Origin: Iodidimonas nitroreducens
GTDB lineage: Bacteria > Pseudomonadota > Alphaproteobacteria > Sphingomonadales > Rhodothalassiaceae
Length of the DNA stretch: 64,000 bases
Strand: one strand, 5' to 3'
NCBI RefSeq assembly: GCF_008579165.1
Contig: NZ_BKCN01000003.1
The notes under the pieces were generated by a model, which was not told the origin of the DNA, ran no database searches, and saw nothing but the letters and a program-made list of their open reading frames with translations. Positions 47,683 through 57,386 of this stretch are shown here, piece by piece (positions within the stretch are counted from its first letter, which is position 1; each line of letters opens with the position of its first letter). The translations under genes were made by a program, and so were the position numbers.

Positions 47683-49654
47683 TCAAAATCCGGGGAAAAA
47701 CCCCCATTGAAAAAGGGTAAACAGATAAATCAGGCTGATCACGATGATCATGGCCTGAAAAATCCGGGTGCCATTGTTTTTTATAGCAGCCAAAAACTGC
47801 CCATGACCAATGAAAGACTGATGACGCCAGAGCGGATCAATATGGCAAGGCGGATCAGCATGGCGAGATTGGCCAGATTTATAAAAAGTGCCAAAAGCGC
47901 ACCATAGCCAAGAACGGGAAGAATGAGCGGGGCAAAGATGGGGCGGGCGGCGGCGATCAGCAAAATTGTCAAAAAGAAAAGCCACAAGACTGATGACAGA
48001 ATCATTCCGATATGCAGCGCTTTATGTGATGGGGTCTTGATCAGTCGCGCGCTGTTTCGGCAGGCGATCAGCAGGCTGATCACAGCCAGCCCGGCAATGA
48101 TCAGGCTTTGCCATAGGAACCAGGCAGGCGTGGCGGCCCAGCCGATTTTGCGGGCGGGATCAAGGCCCGTTTCATCGGTTAAAATCATCTGCCCGGATCG
48201 ACTGATCCCTTTCCTGCTGATTTTTTTGAAGGCGCGCGGGGCTTCCAGCCCCTCGGCTTGATAGAGTGCCGGGCCAATTGGATGGTATAATTGGGCCTTG
48301 CCCCCATCATGATCGGGTTGATGGATCAAAAGGCCATTGGATTTGCTTCTCTCTGTGTCAGACGGGGCTCTCACCTCGATATAAAAATCGCTAGGTGACA
48401 CAATCCCGGCCACCGAGCGTAAGGGCTTGGAAAAGGGGCGATAAAGCCCGATCAAATCACGCTGATCCGTTGTATCAGCAGCGGCGCTGTCTGCCTTAAG
48501 ATCATCCGTAGCAGAGAAATAATGATCCACCAGAAGGGGCGGCAAAGTCTCAACAAGGCTTGCCCCGCCGGGCAGGGTGGCGACTATAAAGATGCCAAGG
48601 TGCAATTCAGGGACCATCACCAGATTGGCGTGAACCATTCCCTTTTGCCCGCTTTGGTCGCTTTGGCCCAAGTGACTTCTATGGCCAAGACCACGAAAGC
48701 CGCCGGGCAGATTATACTCCATCAATCCATGGGCCATCCCCACCACAAAAGGCGCATTTTGAAACTGCGGATCAAACATACGCTGCGCTGTTTGGGGGCG
48801 CAAAATCCGCCCATTTCGCCATTGCCCATCAGCCAGAAAGGCCCCCATCAACCGGGCTAGATCGGTCGCCGTGGAGGAGAGCGCATGGGCAGTGCTCATG
48901 TGGCTATGGGTCATATCAAGGGGGGCAAAAATATTCTGATTGCTATAATCGGCGATAGAAAGCCCGGTGATCTGGCTGATGATCGCAGCGCCAAGGGCGG
49001 CATTGTGCTCGGAATAAAGGGCGATTTCTCCCGCTGGGCGGCGCTGATTGGGCCTGCCCGCGCTCTCAAATCCGGCGCTATGGCTTATCAGATGGCGGAT
49101 CAGGATCGGCCCGGTGGGATCGATTTCAAGCTGAAGCTGTGGGGGCAGATGCCGATTGATGGGATCATCAAGCTGAGATAGCCGCTTTCCTGAAGCTGCA
49201 TGATGGCGATCCAGATGATGATATCCGATAGGGCACCCATCGGAAATCGGGTCGTTTCGGGATCGATCAGGTCACCATCGCTTTTCGTGCCATAGCCTTT
49301 GTTCAATAGAATTTCATCATCCTTGATGATCGCGATCATCGCCCCTGAGATGTGATCGCGGGCCATCGCCCCATGCACCACCCCATCGATGAAAGAGATA
49401 ACGCCATTGATATTATTGAAATTGGGCCGGGCGTGGGCCAGGACCAGCGGGGCTTCCGACACCGGTGGCGGCGGAATGGCCCCGGGGGAATAAAGCTGGC
49501 CATCGTCTGCTTTGGTCTGGCTATCGTTATTATTCTGCGCCCCTGCCTGCGCTGTTTCGCGGTTTTGGGCCTGTGCCGGAATGGGGGGCCAGACGAAAGC
49601 CGCAACCATAAGAGCATTGAAAAGCAAGACATATGAACGCAAGGCGGATGTCAT
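47683..49654 (-). CDS. Serine-hydrolase (beta-lactamase fold) homologue lacking catalytic motifs, two frameshifts
   Basis: About 657 residues when repaired: signal peptide to PAQAQ, a beta-lactamase/PBP4-like domain, then several transmembrane helices at the C-terminus ending FQWGFFPGF. Landmarks match the family (NGVISFIDGVVHGAM, KGYGTKSDGD, IRHLISHSAGFES), but the SxxK site reads ALSD, YxN reads YSE, and HxG reads HRS. One base is missing at ~49172 (restoring LSLDDPINRHLPPQLQ) and one T at ~47787 (restoring SFLAAIKNNGTRIFQ). It is probably not a hydrolase. Upstream of, and likely co-transcribed with, the phosphatase. Confidence 0.75.
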
Positions 49655-49842
49655 CAGGCTGGTTCCTTGATCAGGTTTTCATGGCAGCTTTAAAATCCAA
49701 CCCCGATCAGCCGGAACCCGCCGCAATAGAGGGGATTAAAAAGATGCATCCAGCCTATCATATGCTAGATTAAGACCGAAACAGGGCCAAGCCTTCATTG
49801 GCCCTGCAGTGATGAACCCTGTCTTTGAAAAGGATGGATGGG

Positions 49843-51315
49843 ATGGCCAGCCGGATGCAAGCAATTGATGCCGATCAAACGATAGAGGCCTATCGGGCAG
49901 CCATGAATGATGTTTTGGCGGCGCAGAAAAAAGCCTTTCTTGATGAGGCGCCGGTCTCAGTGAAAAGCCGCATCAGCCGCCTTGACCGAACCCTTGCCAT
50001 ATTGGTTGATCATCAAAATGAACTGTGTGCGGCAATGGCACAGGATTTCGATTCTCGCCCGGTGCTGATGTCGAAATTCACCGATATCGCTTCGGCTGTA
50101 AAGGCCCTGAAATTTGCCAAGAAACATCTGCGCTATTGGATGCAGCCGGAAAAGCGCGGCCTTGAATTTCCCCTTGGGCTTTTGGGGGCATCAGGGCGGA
50201 TCGCGTATCAGCCGAAAGGCGTTGTGGGCGTGATCAGCCCATGGAATTTTCCGGTCAATCTGACCTTTGCGCCCCTGGCCGGGATTTTGGCAGCGGGCAA
50301 TCGGGTGATGATCAAGCCATCTGAATTGACACCGGCCACCTCGGCTTTGATGGAGCAGCTTTTCAGCGAGTATTTCGATGGCGAGGAAATTTCCGTGATC
50401 ACCGGCGGGGCTGATGTGGGTCAGGCTTTTTCCTCCCTTGCCTTTGATCATCTGCTGTTTACCGGCTCCACCGCTGTGGGCCGCCATGTGATGCGGGCGG
50501 CGGCAGATAATCTGGTGCCGGTGACTTTGGAATTGGGCGGCAAATCCCCTGTGATCGTCTCGAAAAGCGCCGATCTCGACCAGATGGCTGAGCGGGTTTT
50601 GACTGGCAAGCTGATGAATGCCGGGCAGATTTGTTTGGCCCCGGATTATCTGCTGGTGCCACAGGATCGGATGGCCGCCTGTGTGGAGGCTTTGGAAAAA
50701 GCGGCCGCCCGGCTTTATCCCCACATGGATCGCCATCCTGATTATACGGCCATCATTAATAGTCGCCATCACAGCCGCTTGCAGGCCCATATCAAGGATG
50801 CCCAGGAAAAAGGCGCGCGTCTTTCAGTGTGTGGATCAGATGGCCAACAAAAGCCCGATGATCAGCCGAACACCACCATGCCCCTTTATATACTCAGCGG
50901 TGTTGATGATCAGATGACGGTGATGCGCGATGAGCTTTTCGGCCCGATCCTGCCCCTTGTGGGCTATCAGTCTATTGATGAGGCCATCGCCTATATCAAT
51001 GCCCATGATCGGCCTTTGGGGCTTTATTATTTCGGCCAAAATCAGGCCGAGGAGCGCCATGTGATCGCGCGCACGACATCGGGCGGGGTGACGGTGAATG
51101 ATGTTTTGTGGCATGTGGCCCATGAAGATCTGCCCTTTGGGGGCATCGGACCCTCGGGCATGGGATCTTATCATGGGGTGGAAGGTTTCAAAAGCTTCAG
51201 CCATGCCCGCACGATCTATCGGCAAACGGGCTTTAATATCACCAAATTGATTGGGGCCCTGCCGCCTTATGGTCAGGCTTTGGCAAAAACCTTGCGCTTC
51301 CAAATCAAGAAATAG
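49843..51315 (+). CDS. Aldehyde dehydrogenase (coniferyl-aldehyde type)
   Basis: NAD(P)-dependent oxidation of aldehydes to acids; about 490 residues. KGVVGVISPWNFPVNLTFAPLAGILAAGNRVMIKPSE, FTGSTAVGRHVMRAAA, LELGGKSPVIVSKSADLD and NAGQICLAPDYLLVP (catalytic Cys264) are all present. The Asp-Tyr after the cysteine, the C-terminal HEDLPFGGIGPSGMGSYHGVEGFKSFSHAR and the extended hydrophobic tail resemble coniferyl aldehyde dehydrogenases, though the natural substrate may be a fatty aldehyde. Start at 49843 after AGGA; ATG 49834 is also in frame. Confidence 0.88.
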   Translation: MASRMQAIDADQTIEAYRAAMNDVLAAQKKAFLDEAPVSVKSRISRLDRTLAILVDHQNELCAAMAQDFDSRPVLMSKFTDIASAVKALKFAKKHLRYWMQPEKRGLEFPLGLLGASGRIAYQPKGVVGVISPWNFPVNLTFAPLAGILAAGNRVMIKPSELTPATSALMEQLFSEYFDGEEISVITGGADVGQAFSSLAFDHLLFTGSTAVGRHVMRAAADNLVPVTLELGGKSPVIVSKSADLDQMAERVLTGKLMNAGQICLAPDYLLVPQDRMAACVEALEKAAARLYPHMDRHPDYTAIINSRHHSRLQAHIKDAQEKGARLSVCGSDGQQKPDDQPNTTMPLYILSGVDDQMTVMRDELFGPILPLVGYQSIDEAIAYINAHDRPLGLYYFGQNQAEERHVIARTTSGGVTVNDVLWHVAHEDLPFGGIGPSGMGSYHGVEGFKSFSHARTIYRQTGFNITKLIGALPPYGQALAKTLRFQIKK

Positions 51316-51385
51316 ATGATGCCGATGGTAGGCTTTTATGGCCTTTTGATGCGGTGATCAGGCAATGAGGAGATAGGTTATTTTT

Positions 51386-52143
51386 ATGGCAAAGCGCAGG
51401 GCTGCCGCCCTTTTGTTGATGCTTGGCGTGTTTATGCCTTTTGCGCTCAAGGCGCAGGATGGATTGGATCAGGCGCAGGCTTATGTGGATGCGGTCAGCG
51501 TGCCCTTATTTGAAGCCGCCCGGATCGAGCCTGAACTGCGCTTTCCCATCAGGGTGATCGAGGATGAACGCCCGGTGGCTGTGATGTTGGGCAAAAGCGA
51601 GGGGCAGATTTCCACTGCGTTGCTTTTGCTGGCGGATCAAACCGAAGAAGTGGCCGCCGCTTTGGCCCGGATCATTGCCGAACAGCAGATCGATCCCCGG
51701 CGATCGACCGGCAAGCGGGGCTATAAAATGAAGATGCATGCGCCCGGAGATGATGCTTGCGCGGGTCTTTGACTAGCGTGGATGAAGCCTTTGCCCGCTC
51801 ATCGGAAAGAGCGGCGCGAGAAACCCTGAAAAATCGGGAAGGGTTTGGACCCGCGACCGAGGAAATCCGGGTGCGGGCGCGTGATCTTGACAGTTTCGTG
51901 GTTGAATTGCTGCGCAAGGCCGATGCATCGGGGCGCCCCTTGATGACCTTATATGAAAAAATGTCGCGCATGGGGGCCGGATTGTTCGAGCGCGATGATT
52001 ATGATGGCCGTATGGTGCTGAATGAGCAGATAAAGTGGCTGGCGGATCGGGTGGCCATGGATGCGGATGCACAATCCAGCCCGATTTGGCAGGCGATGGA
52101 TGATGATCTGCGGGCCGTGCAGCAAAGCCTGAAAGCCCAATGA
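51386..52143 (+). CDS. Exported protein, possibly a degenerate M48-like peptidase, frameshifted near 51768
   Basis: About 252 residues when repaired; signal peptide to LKAQ. The stretch FPIRVIEDERPVAVMLGKSEGQISTALLLLADQTEEVAAALARIIAEQ follows the pattern of M48 peptidases (beta-strand, small-residue loop, helix, then the helix that normally holds HExxH), but the zinc motif position reads RIIAE. One T missing at 51767-51770 joins DDACAG to LLTSVDEAFARSSERA. No convincing metal site is visible. If the alignment is right it is a pseudo-peptidase; otherwise it is an unknown exported protein. Confidence 0.5.
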
Positions 52144-52169
52144 AGCCCCAGTGAAGCCCCAGTGAAGCC
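52141..52169. repeat. Short tandem repeat TGAAGCCCCAG, 2.6 copies
   Basis: An 11-base unit repeated 2.6 times, starting with the stop codon of the preceding gene. Any extension or loss shifts only the untranslated spacer before the convergent Nudix gene. Confidence 0.8.
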
Positions 52170-52176
52170 TTGTCAA

Positions 52177-52734
52177 TCAGGACTGCAACAAAAACCATTG
52201 CAGGGCGATCACGGTTTTTGCATCCTGAAGCCGGTTTGATGCCAGCAAAGATTTGATCTCATCGAAAGGGATGCGAACGATCTCGATATGTTCTCCGGGA
52301 TCGGTGCCGCCCCCTTTATGCACAGCTTTGCTATGATCGATGGTGCCAGCAAAGATAAAGCTCCGCTCGGTGGAATAGCCGGGTGTGGGATAGCACAAGC
52401 TGATCAGGGTCAGGGGGCCGGGGGTGAGCCCCGCTTCCTCGATGGCTTCTCGATGGGCCGCTTCTTCCGGTTTTTCCCCCTCTTCGACCACTCCGGCGAC
52501 GATTTCCAATAGCGCACCGGGGCCTTTTTCATAGGTCGGCCATCTGAATTGCTCGACTAAAACCACCTCTCGATGGATCGCGTCAATCAGCAAAACCGAG
52601 GCCGCATCGCGCCGATTGAGGCGCATCAAACGATGGGGGCCGGAGATGCCCTGATCCTTGAATTCAAAGCTGATCTCGGCGCTTTCGATCTTTAGATAAT
52701 CGTCAAAAAGGCAATTTTGGTTTTCGATTTTCAT
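52177..52734 (-). CDS. Nudix hydrolase (ADP-ribose / sugar-nucleotide pyrophosphatase type)
   Basis: About 185 residues. The Nudix box is GVVEEGEKPEEAAHREAIEEAGL, with all the metal-binding glutamates. Upstream, RDAASVLLIDAIHREVVLVEQFRWPTYE, and downstream, CYPTPGYSTERSFIFAGTID, match ADP-sugar pyrophosphatases such as NudF/NudK, which hydrolyse ADP-ribose or GDP-mannose. The exact substrate cannot be read. Start ATG at 52734. Confidence 0.88.
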   Translation of the reverse strand: MKIENQNCLFDDYLKIESAEISFEFKDQGISGPHRLMRLNRRDAASVLLIDAIHREVVLVEQFRWPTYEKGPGALLEIVAGVVEEGEKPEEAAHREAIEEAGLTPGPLTLISLCYPTPGYSTERSFIFAGTIDHSKAVHKGGGTDPGEHIEIVRIPFDEIKSLLASNRLQDAKTVIALQWFLLQS

Positions 52735-53051
52735 GCAAATCCTGAGCATGAGGAGAGAAGGCGTGCCGAGCGGAAAAAGGGTTCTCGCTGCTCAGACCGA
52801 TGAGGGCTCCGGGGTATGCATTCAGTCTTGATGATTCGTTCTGTGGTTTATTGGTCTCAATCTTGTTTACTGAACGTTGTTAAAGATCCGTTTATAATAA
52901 GCAAATTATTTTGAGAAATATCATTATCCATTACGGTAATGAAATTATTAATCATCACAATCAATTGATCTTGACCGATGGAACGTGCGTAACGTAGCTG
53001 CTTGGTGCTCGTGCAGACAATCTGCATGTTTTTTTTCAAAAAACTTATGAA
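52735..53051. other. AT-rich intergenic region before the histidine kinase
   Basis: 317 bases, much richer in A+T than the surroundings, with runs such as T8 near 53031. No gene, tRNA or clear repeat recognised. It must contain promoters for the divergent Nudix and kinase genes. Confidence 0.5.
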
Positions 53052-55271
53052 ATGATTCCATTGATGGAGAGAAAAATATTTTTTCAGCACTTTGCCCATT
53101 TTTTGCTGGCGGCGCTTATGATGTTGACGCCCGCTTTGTCTTGGTCTGCTCAAAGCCCTGAAAAGGCTGTGCTGGCTGATGATTTATTAGATAAGATCAT
53201 GGAGCGGATTGAAAATGGTCGGCATATCCTATCCCAGGCTTATCTGGATGATGAGATCGCCTTGGTCGATCAATTTCAGGGCAGGGCGCAAAGGCTCCAA
53301 ATCTTCAGGGTCGCTACTCTTTTTTCCTGGCTTGAATTGCAAGAGGAAAGCCTCATCTGGGCCAATCGCCTGATTTCCGATGCGCGCATGGCAAAAGATC
53401 AGGAGATGGAATTTCTGGGCCAGATTGCGCTGGTTTATGCCAATGGCTTGGAAGGTGGCTATCAGGCGGCCTTGGAAGTTTTGGACGTTTATGAAGAAGA
53501 TGCCAGACTGAAGAGTGAGCCTGTCGCGACCGTTTATGCCAGTAGCCGGATGGCCGCATTATATCCTGTGATTGGGGGAATGCAGCAGGCTCTTGGAATG
53601 CTGGATACTGGCTTTGCGTATCTGGATGAGGTGGAAGATCAGCAATTACGGTCGTTTCTTCGTCTCGATCTGCTCAATATAAGCGGTTATGTGATGACCA
53701 GTCTCGACGATTTTGAAGGGGCCGCCCGTTATTATCTGAAGGCGCTGGATGTGTCTGATCAGCTTGGGGTGCGAGGGGATGGCGAAACTATCCTGTTCAA
53801 CCTGGCAAACACTGCAGCGACTTTGGATGATCCACAAAGAGCGGTGGAAATTTACCAGAATTTACTGGTCTTTCTTGAGGGGGAACAGCGCAGCGACAGC
53901 TTTTTCTATGTTTATTACGGACTGGCTGAAGCCTATCATAAGATGGAAGATTATGAGCGATCGGTTTCATGGGCCGATAAGGCTTTTGCCACCCTTGAAC
54001 CCAATGCGCCTTTTTCGGCAGATCTGGCGGTGACCCAGGCGCTGAATTTGATCGAATTAAACCGCTTGGAGGACGCTAAACCCTATATCCAAAAGATGCG
54101 CGATTATATTGCCAATAATCCTGAATTAAAGGGATCGGAATTTGCATCCTTCCTTCCCCTGCTGCTATCGCAGCTTGAAGCGACGCAAGGGCAATATGAA
54201 GACGCTTTGAAATACCATATGGATTATGTCGCCCAAAAGATAAAAGCGCTGAACAGCATGTATACAGGGGATATATCCGGCTTGCGAATGCGTCTTTATG
54301 AAAAGGTTGAAGAAGAACAGACGAAAAGATTGGCGGCAGAAGCCAGACAATTTCAAAATGAACAGCGCCTGAAGTTGCAACGTTTATGGCTGTCTGTCGC
54401 TGTTTTCGCGGCACTGATCGCCAGCATTTTATTTGTTTATCAAAAGCGAATGAATAAAGCCCTGAAACTGAGCCAGGCGCGTGCCGAGGCAGCCAATGCC
54501 GCAAAAAGCCATTTTTTGGCACAGATCAACCATGAATTAAGAACTCCCCTCAATGCGATCATCGGTTTTTCGGAAATGGCAGTCAATGAAGTCCATGGGC
54601 CCATTGGGAATCGTCATTATCTCGACTATGCCAAATCCATTCATCAGGCTGGCCATAATCTATTATCAGTGATCAGTGATATTCTTGATCTTTCATATAT
54701 TGGGGGCTGGGAAAATGATCTGGACGAAAAGCGATGCAAGGCTGATGAACTGATCGCGGAAGCCCTTCAAAAGGTGCAATCGCAGGCGAAAGCGAAAGAA
54801 ATCGCGCTTGTGGTGGCTAATATGTCCGCGCCTTTGCAGTTTTCGTCCATTGAATTGCTGATTGATCGGCATTTGATCTGCAAGGCGCTGCTCAATCTTT
54901 TGTCGAATGCGGTGAAGTTTTCGCCATCTGGAACCGAGGTGCGGATCACGACCAGCTTGCTTGACGATGGGTCCTTTCGCTTATGCATCGAGGATAAAGG
55001 CATCGGCATGTTGGAGCATGATATCGAGCGCGCATTGCAGCCTTTTGGCCAGATTCAGAATGTTTTAACCCGTAATCACGAAGGCGCGGGTCTTGGTCTG
55101 CCTTTGGTGGCGGCCTATCTTGATCGCCATGGTGGCAGCTTGAGCATTGAATCGCAATTGGCTGAGGGCACCAAAGTCTTTATGACCCTGCCACCGGATC
55201 GTGTGTTTGTTGTGCGCGCGGATGCTGTTAAAGACAAAAAAACAAAGATGGGCATTCTGATGGGCGCCTGA
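53052..55271 (+). CDS. TPR-containing membrane sensor histidine kinase
   Basis: 739 residues. Signal or membrane anchor (about 10-34), then about 400 residues of helical TPR-like repeats predicted to be periplasmic, a transmembrane helix at about 445-466, HisKA with the phospho-acceptor His494 (QINHELRTPLNAIIGFSEMA), and HATPase_c (LLNLLSNAVKFSPSG, IEDKGIGM, GAGLGLPLVAAYLDRHGG). No receiver domain and no response regulator gene adjacent, so the partner is elsewhere; ctrA at 58278 is close but separated by other units. The TPR sensor suggests detection of a protein or peptide. Codon use is less GC-rich than neighbours. Confidence 0.85.
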   Translation: MIPLMERKIFFQHFAHFLLAALMMLTPALSWSAQSPEKAVLADDLLDKIMERIENGRHILSQAYLDDEIALVDQFQGRAQRLQIFRVATLFSWLELQEESLIWANRLISDARMAKDQEMEFLGQIALVYANGLEGGYQAALEVLDVYEEDARLKSEPVATVYASSRMAALYPVIGGMQQALGMLDTGFAYLDEVEDQQLRSFLRLDLLNISGYVMTSLDDFEGAARYYLKALDVSDQLGVRGDGETILFNLANTAATLDDPQRAVEIYQNLLVFLEGEQRSDSFFYVYYGLAEAYHKMEDYERSVSWADKAFATLEPNAPFSADLAVTQALNLIELNRLEDAKPYIQKMRDYIANNPELKGSEFASFLPLLLSQLEATQGQYEDALKYHMDYVAQKIKALNSMYTGDISGLRMRLYEKVEEEQTKRLAAEARQFQNEQRLKLQRLWLSVAVFAALIASILFVYQKRMNKALKLSQARAEAANAAKSHFLAQINHELRTPLNAIIGFSEMAVNEVHGPIGNRHYLDYAKSIHQAGHNLLSVISDILDLSYIGGWENDLDEKRCKADELIAEALQKVQSQAKAKEIALVVANMSAPLQFSSIELLIDRHLICKALLNLLSNAVKFSPSGTEVRITTSLLDDGSFRLCIEDKGIGMLEHDIERALQPFGQIQNVLTRNHEGAGLGLPLVAAYLDRHGGSLSIESQLAEGTKVFMTLPPDRVFVVRADAVKDKKTKMGILMGA

Positions 55272-55281
55272 CCCTGATTTT

Positions 55282-55321
55282 GGCAAAATTTTGCCCGTGA
55301 TCGAATTTGCCCGTGATCGAA
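55282..55321. repeat. Palindrome plus 16-bp tandem duplication after the kinase
   Basis: GGCAAAATTTTGCC (55282-55295) is a perfect 14-bp palindrome; it overlaps a perfect 16-bp tandem repeat, TTTGCCCGTGATCGAA, at 55290-55305 and 55306-55321. The gap is only 60 bases long, before a lipoprotein gene. A hairpin could stop kinase transcripts; otherwise a binding site. Confidence 0.6.
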
Positions 55322-55331
55322 GGAGTGGCGG

Positions 55332-55824
55332 ATGCGGCTCGGACATGCTCTTTTCTGTCTCGGATTTTTGGGGCTTGCCGCTTGTAATGATGAAGAGGTG
55401 CGCTTTTGCAAGGCCTGGATCGCCTCTGCTTATGCTGATCAAAGCCTTTCATGGCTGGATGTTTCCATAAAAACTCAACCGCTGACAGCATTTGAAGCAC
55501 AAAAAAACCGTTTTCCCCAATTATGATCCCCATACCCACTTCAAAAGGCGACCCGATCATATCCCCTCGATTTTATATGCTCTTGAAATCCTTCCCGCAG
55601 ATTTGCGCACAATCAGCATAGATTATCGCTATCAACCGAATGAAGTGGGGTTGGGCGGTTCGGCTAACGAACCCATTGAAGAGCAAAAATCCTGCCGCTT
55701 TCTGCGCCTTGCGGATCGACCGCAGGATGTCTCGCACGCGGCCCTGGTCAAATTTTCCATGGAAAGCGCTCTGGACGGCAAGGAGGCGCGCTGTTGCATC
55801 AAGGTCAATGAAAATGTGCGCTGA
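55332..55824 (+). CDS. Small lipoprotein of unknown function, frameshifted in an A7 run
   Basis: About 163 residues when repaired. Signal peptide with lipobox (LGLAACNDEE). One A too many at 55499-55505 splits it; six A's give FEAQKTVFPNYDPHTHFKRRPD, continuing to HIPSILYALEILPADLRTISIDYRY. No family recognised. The mature part has five Cys, including ARCC near the C-terminus, and CRFLRLADRP. AAGGAG at 55319-55324 precedes the ATG. Confidence 0.6.
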
Positions 55825-55856
55825 GCGAGCCGTTTCGAGATAAGCGGATGCCGCCT

Positions 55857-57029
55857 TTAAACGAGTGCCCTTATGGCATCGTTCAATCCGGCCAGGGTCA
55901 GGGGAAACATTCGATCTTTCATCAGTTCGCGGATCATCGTCAGCGATTGGCTATAAGACCAGTGCTGGGCCGGAATCGGATTGAGCCACACGGCTTTGGA
56001 ATAAATCCCCAAGGCCCGGCGCATCCAGGTTTCCCCGGATTCTTCGTTCCAATGTTCCACCGAGCCGCCGGGATAGACAATTTCATAGGGGCTCATCGAA
56101 GCATCACCCACAAAGATCAGCTTATAATCAGCGGGAAAGCTGTGTAAAATCTGCCAAGTATCGATGCGTTCCTGATGGCGGCGGCGATTATCTTTCCACA
56201 CGCTTTCGTACAGGCAATTGTGGAAATAGAAAAATTCCAGATACTTGAATTCGCTGCGGGCTGCGGAAAATAGCTCTTCAGTGATTTTGACATGATCATC
56301 CATCGATCCGCCAACATCGAGAAACAGCAGGATTTTGACGGCATTATGCCGCTCAGGCCGCATCTTGATATCCAGATAGCCCTTTTTCGCGGTCGAGCGG
56401 ATGGTATCATCAAGATCAAACTCATCCAAAGCCCCGGTGCGGGCAAATTGCCGCAAACGGCCAAGGGCCACCTTGATCGACCGGGTGCCCAATTCGACCT
56501 GATCATCGAAATTGCGAAACGCCCGCTTGTCCCAAACTTTGATGGCGCGGCGATGGCGGCTTTCCTTTTGCCCGATCCGCACGCCTTCGGGATTATAGCC
56601 ATAGGCACCGTATGGCGATCGACCGGCGGTGCCGATCCATTTATTACCGCCCTGATGACGCTCTTTTTGCTCTTCAAGACGTTTTTTCAGGGTTTCCATG
56701 ATCTGATCGAAATCGCCCAGAGATTTGATCTGCTCCATTTCTTCCGGGCTTAGATGCAATTCCGCCAGTTTTTTCAGCCAATCTTCAGGCAGATCGATCT
56801 GATCACTATCACTCAGCAGATCCAGCCCTTTGAACACATGGCCGAAAACCCGGTCGAATTTATCAAGATTGCTTTCGTCTTTCACCAGAGCCGCCCGGGA
56901 TAGATAATAAAATGTCTCCACCGACCAATCGGCCAGGCCTTCATCCAGGGCTTCCATCAGCATCAGATATTCCTTGAGGCTCACCGGCACACCGGATTGC
57001 CGCAGGCTTTGGAAAAAATGGATGAACAT
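55857..57029 (-). CDS. VWA-domain protein (CoxE-like)
   Basis: 390 residues. The N-terminal half, with FFQSLRQSGVPVSLKEYLMLMEALD and WSVETFYYLSRAALVKDESNLDKFDRVFGHVF, is the conserved leader of CoxE-like VWA proteins. The C-terminal half has a MIDAS-type DVGGSMDDHV, then FFYFHNCLYESVW, LIFVGDASMSPYEI and the acidic ending. These proteins usually work with a MoxR-type AAA ATPase to insert cofactors or remodel complexes. No MoxR gene is adjacent here. Confidence 0.88.
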   Translation of the reverse strand: MFIHFFQSLRQSGVPVSLKEYLMLMEALDEGLADWSVETFYYLSRAALVKDESNLDKFDRVFGHVFKGLDLLSDSDQIDLPEDWLKKLAELHLSPEEMEQIKSLGDFDQIMETLKKRLEEQKERHQGGNKWIGTAGRSPYGAYGYNPEGVRIGQKESRHRRAIKVWDKRAFRNFDDQVELGTRSIKVALGRLRQFARTGALDEFDLDDTIRSTAKKGYLDIKMRPERHNAVKILLFLDVGGSMDDHVKITEELFSAARSEFKYLEFFYFHNCLYESVWKDNRRRHQERIDTWQILHSFPADYKLIFVGDASMSPYEIVYPGGSVEHWNEESGETWMRRALGIYSKAVWLNPIPAQHWSYSQSLTMIRELMKDRMFPLTLAGLNDAIRALV

Positions 57030-57386
57030 CAGGAGCGGTCTCCAGCGATCAGTTTTCAGCGGTCAGTCTCCAGCGATCAGGCTGGGGCAATCATAGCCCC
57101 GGACGGGTCAGGGATGAAAGGGCCGGTTATTGGATCATCACCTTATTGGCAGGGTTGACGGGAGGAGATCGTAAAACTGTTCTAAAATGGGACAGCGCCG
57201 TCAGCTAATTTTACAAATCAAAAATACTCGTGCCATAAAGGGGAGGGGAGGGAGATTAACTTATTGTTTATGAACAGCTTTCATCCAGATCGCGAAATTG
57301 GCCTGTATCTTGCTGTGATGGGGGTGAATCTGGGGCGCTTGGCGTGTTCAGGCATGGACAGTTAAATTTCTGAGCCGAAAGGTCAA
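57030..57386. other. Intergenic region with 14-bp direct repeats
   Basis: 357 bases with no gene recognised. TCTCCAGCGATCAG occurs at 57039-57052 and 57067-57080 (period 28), just upstream of the VWA gene. A GGGGC / GCCCC hairpin follows near 57085. The remainder is the leader of the VPLPA gene. Confidence 0.5.
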
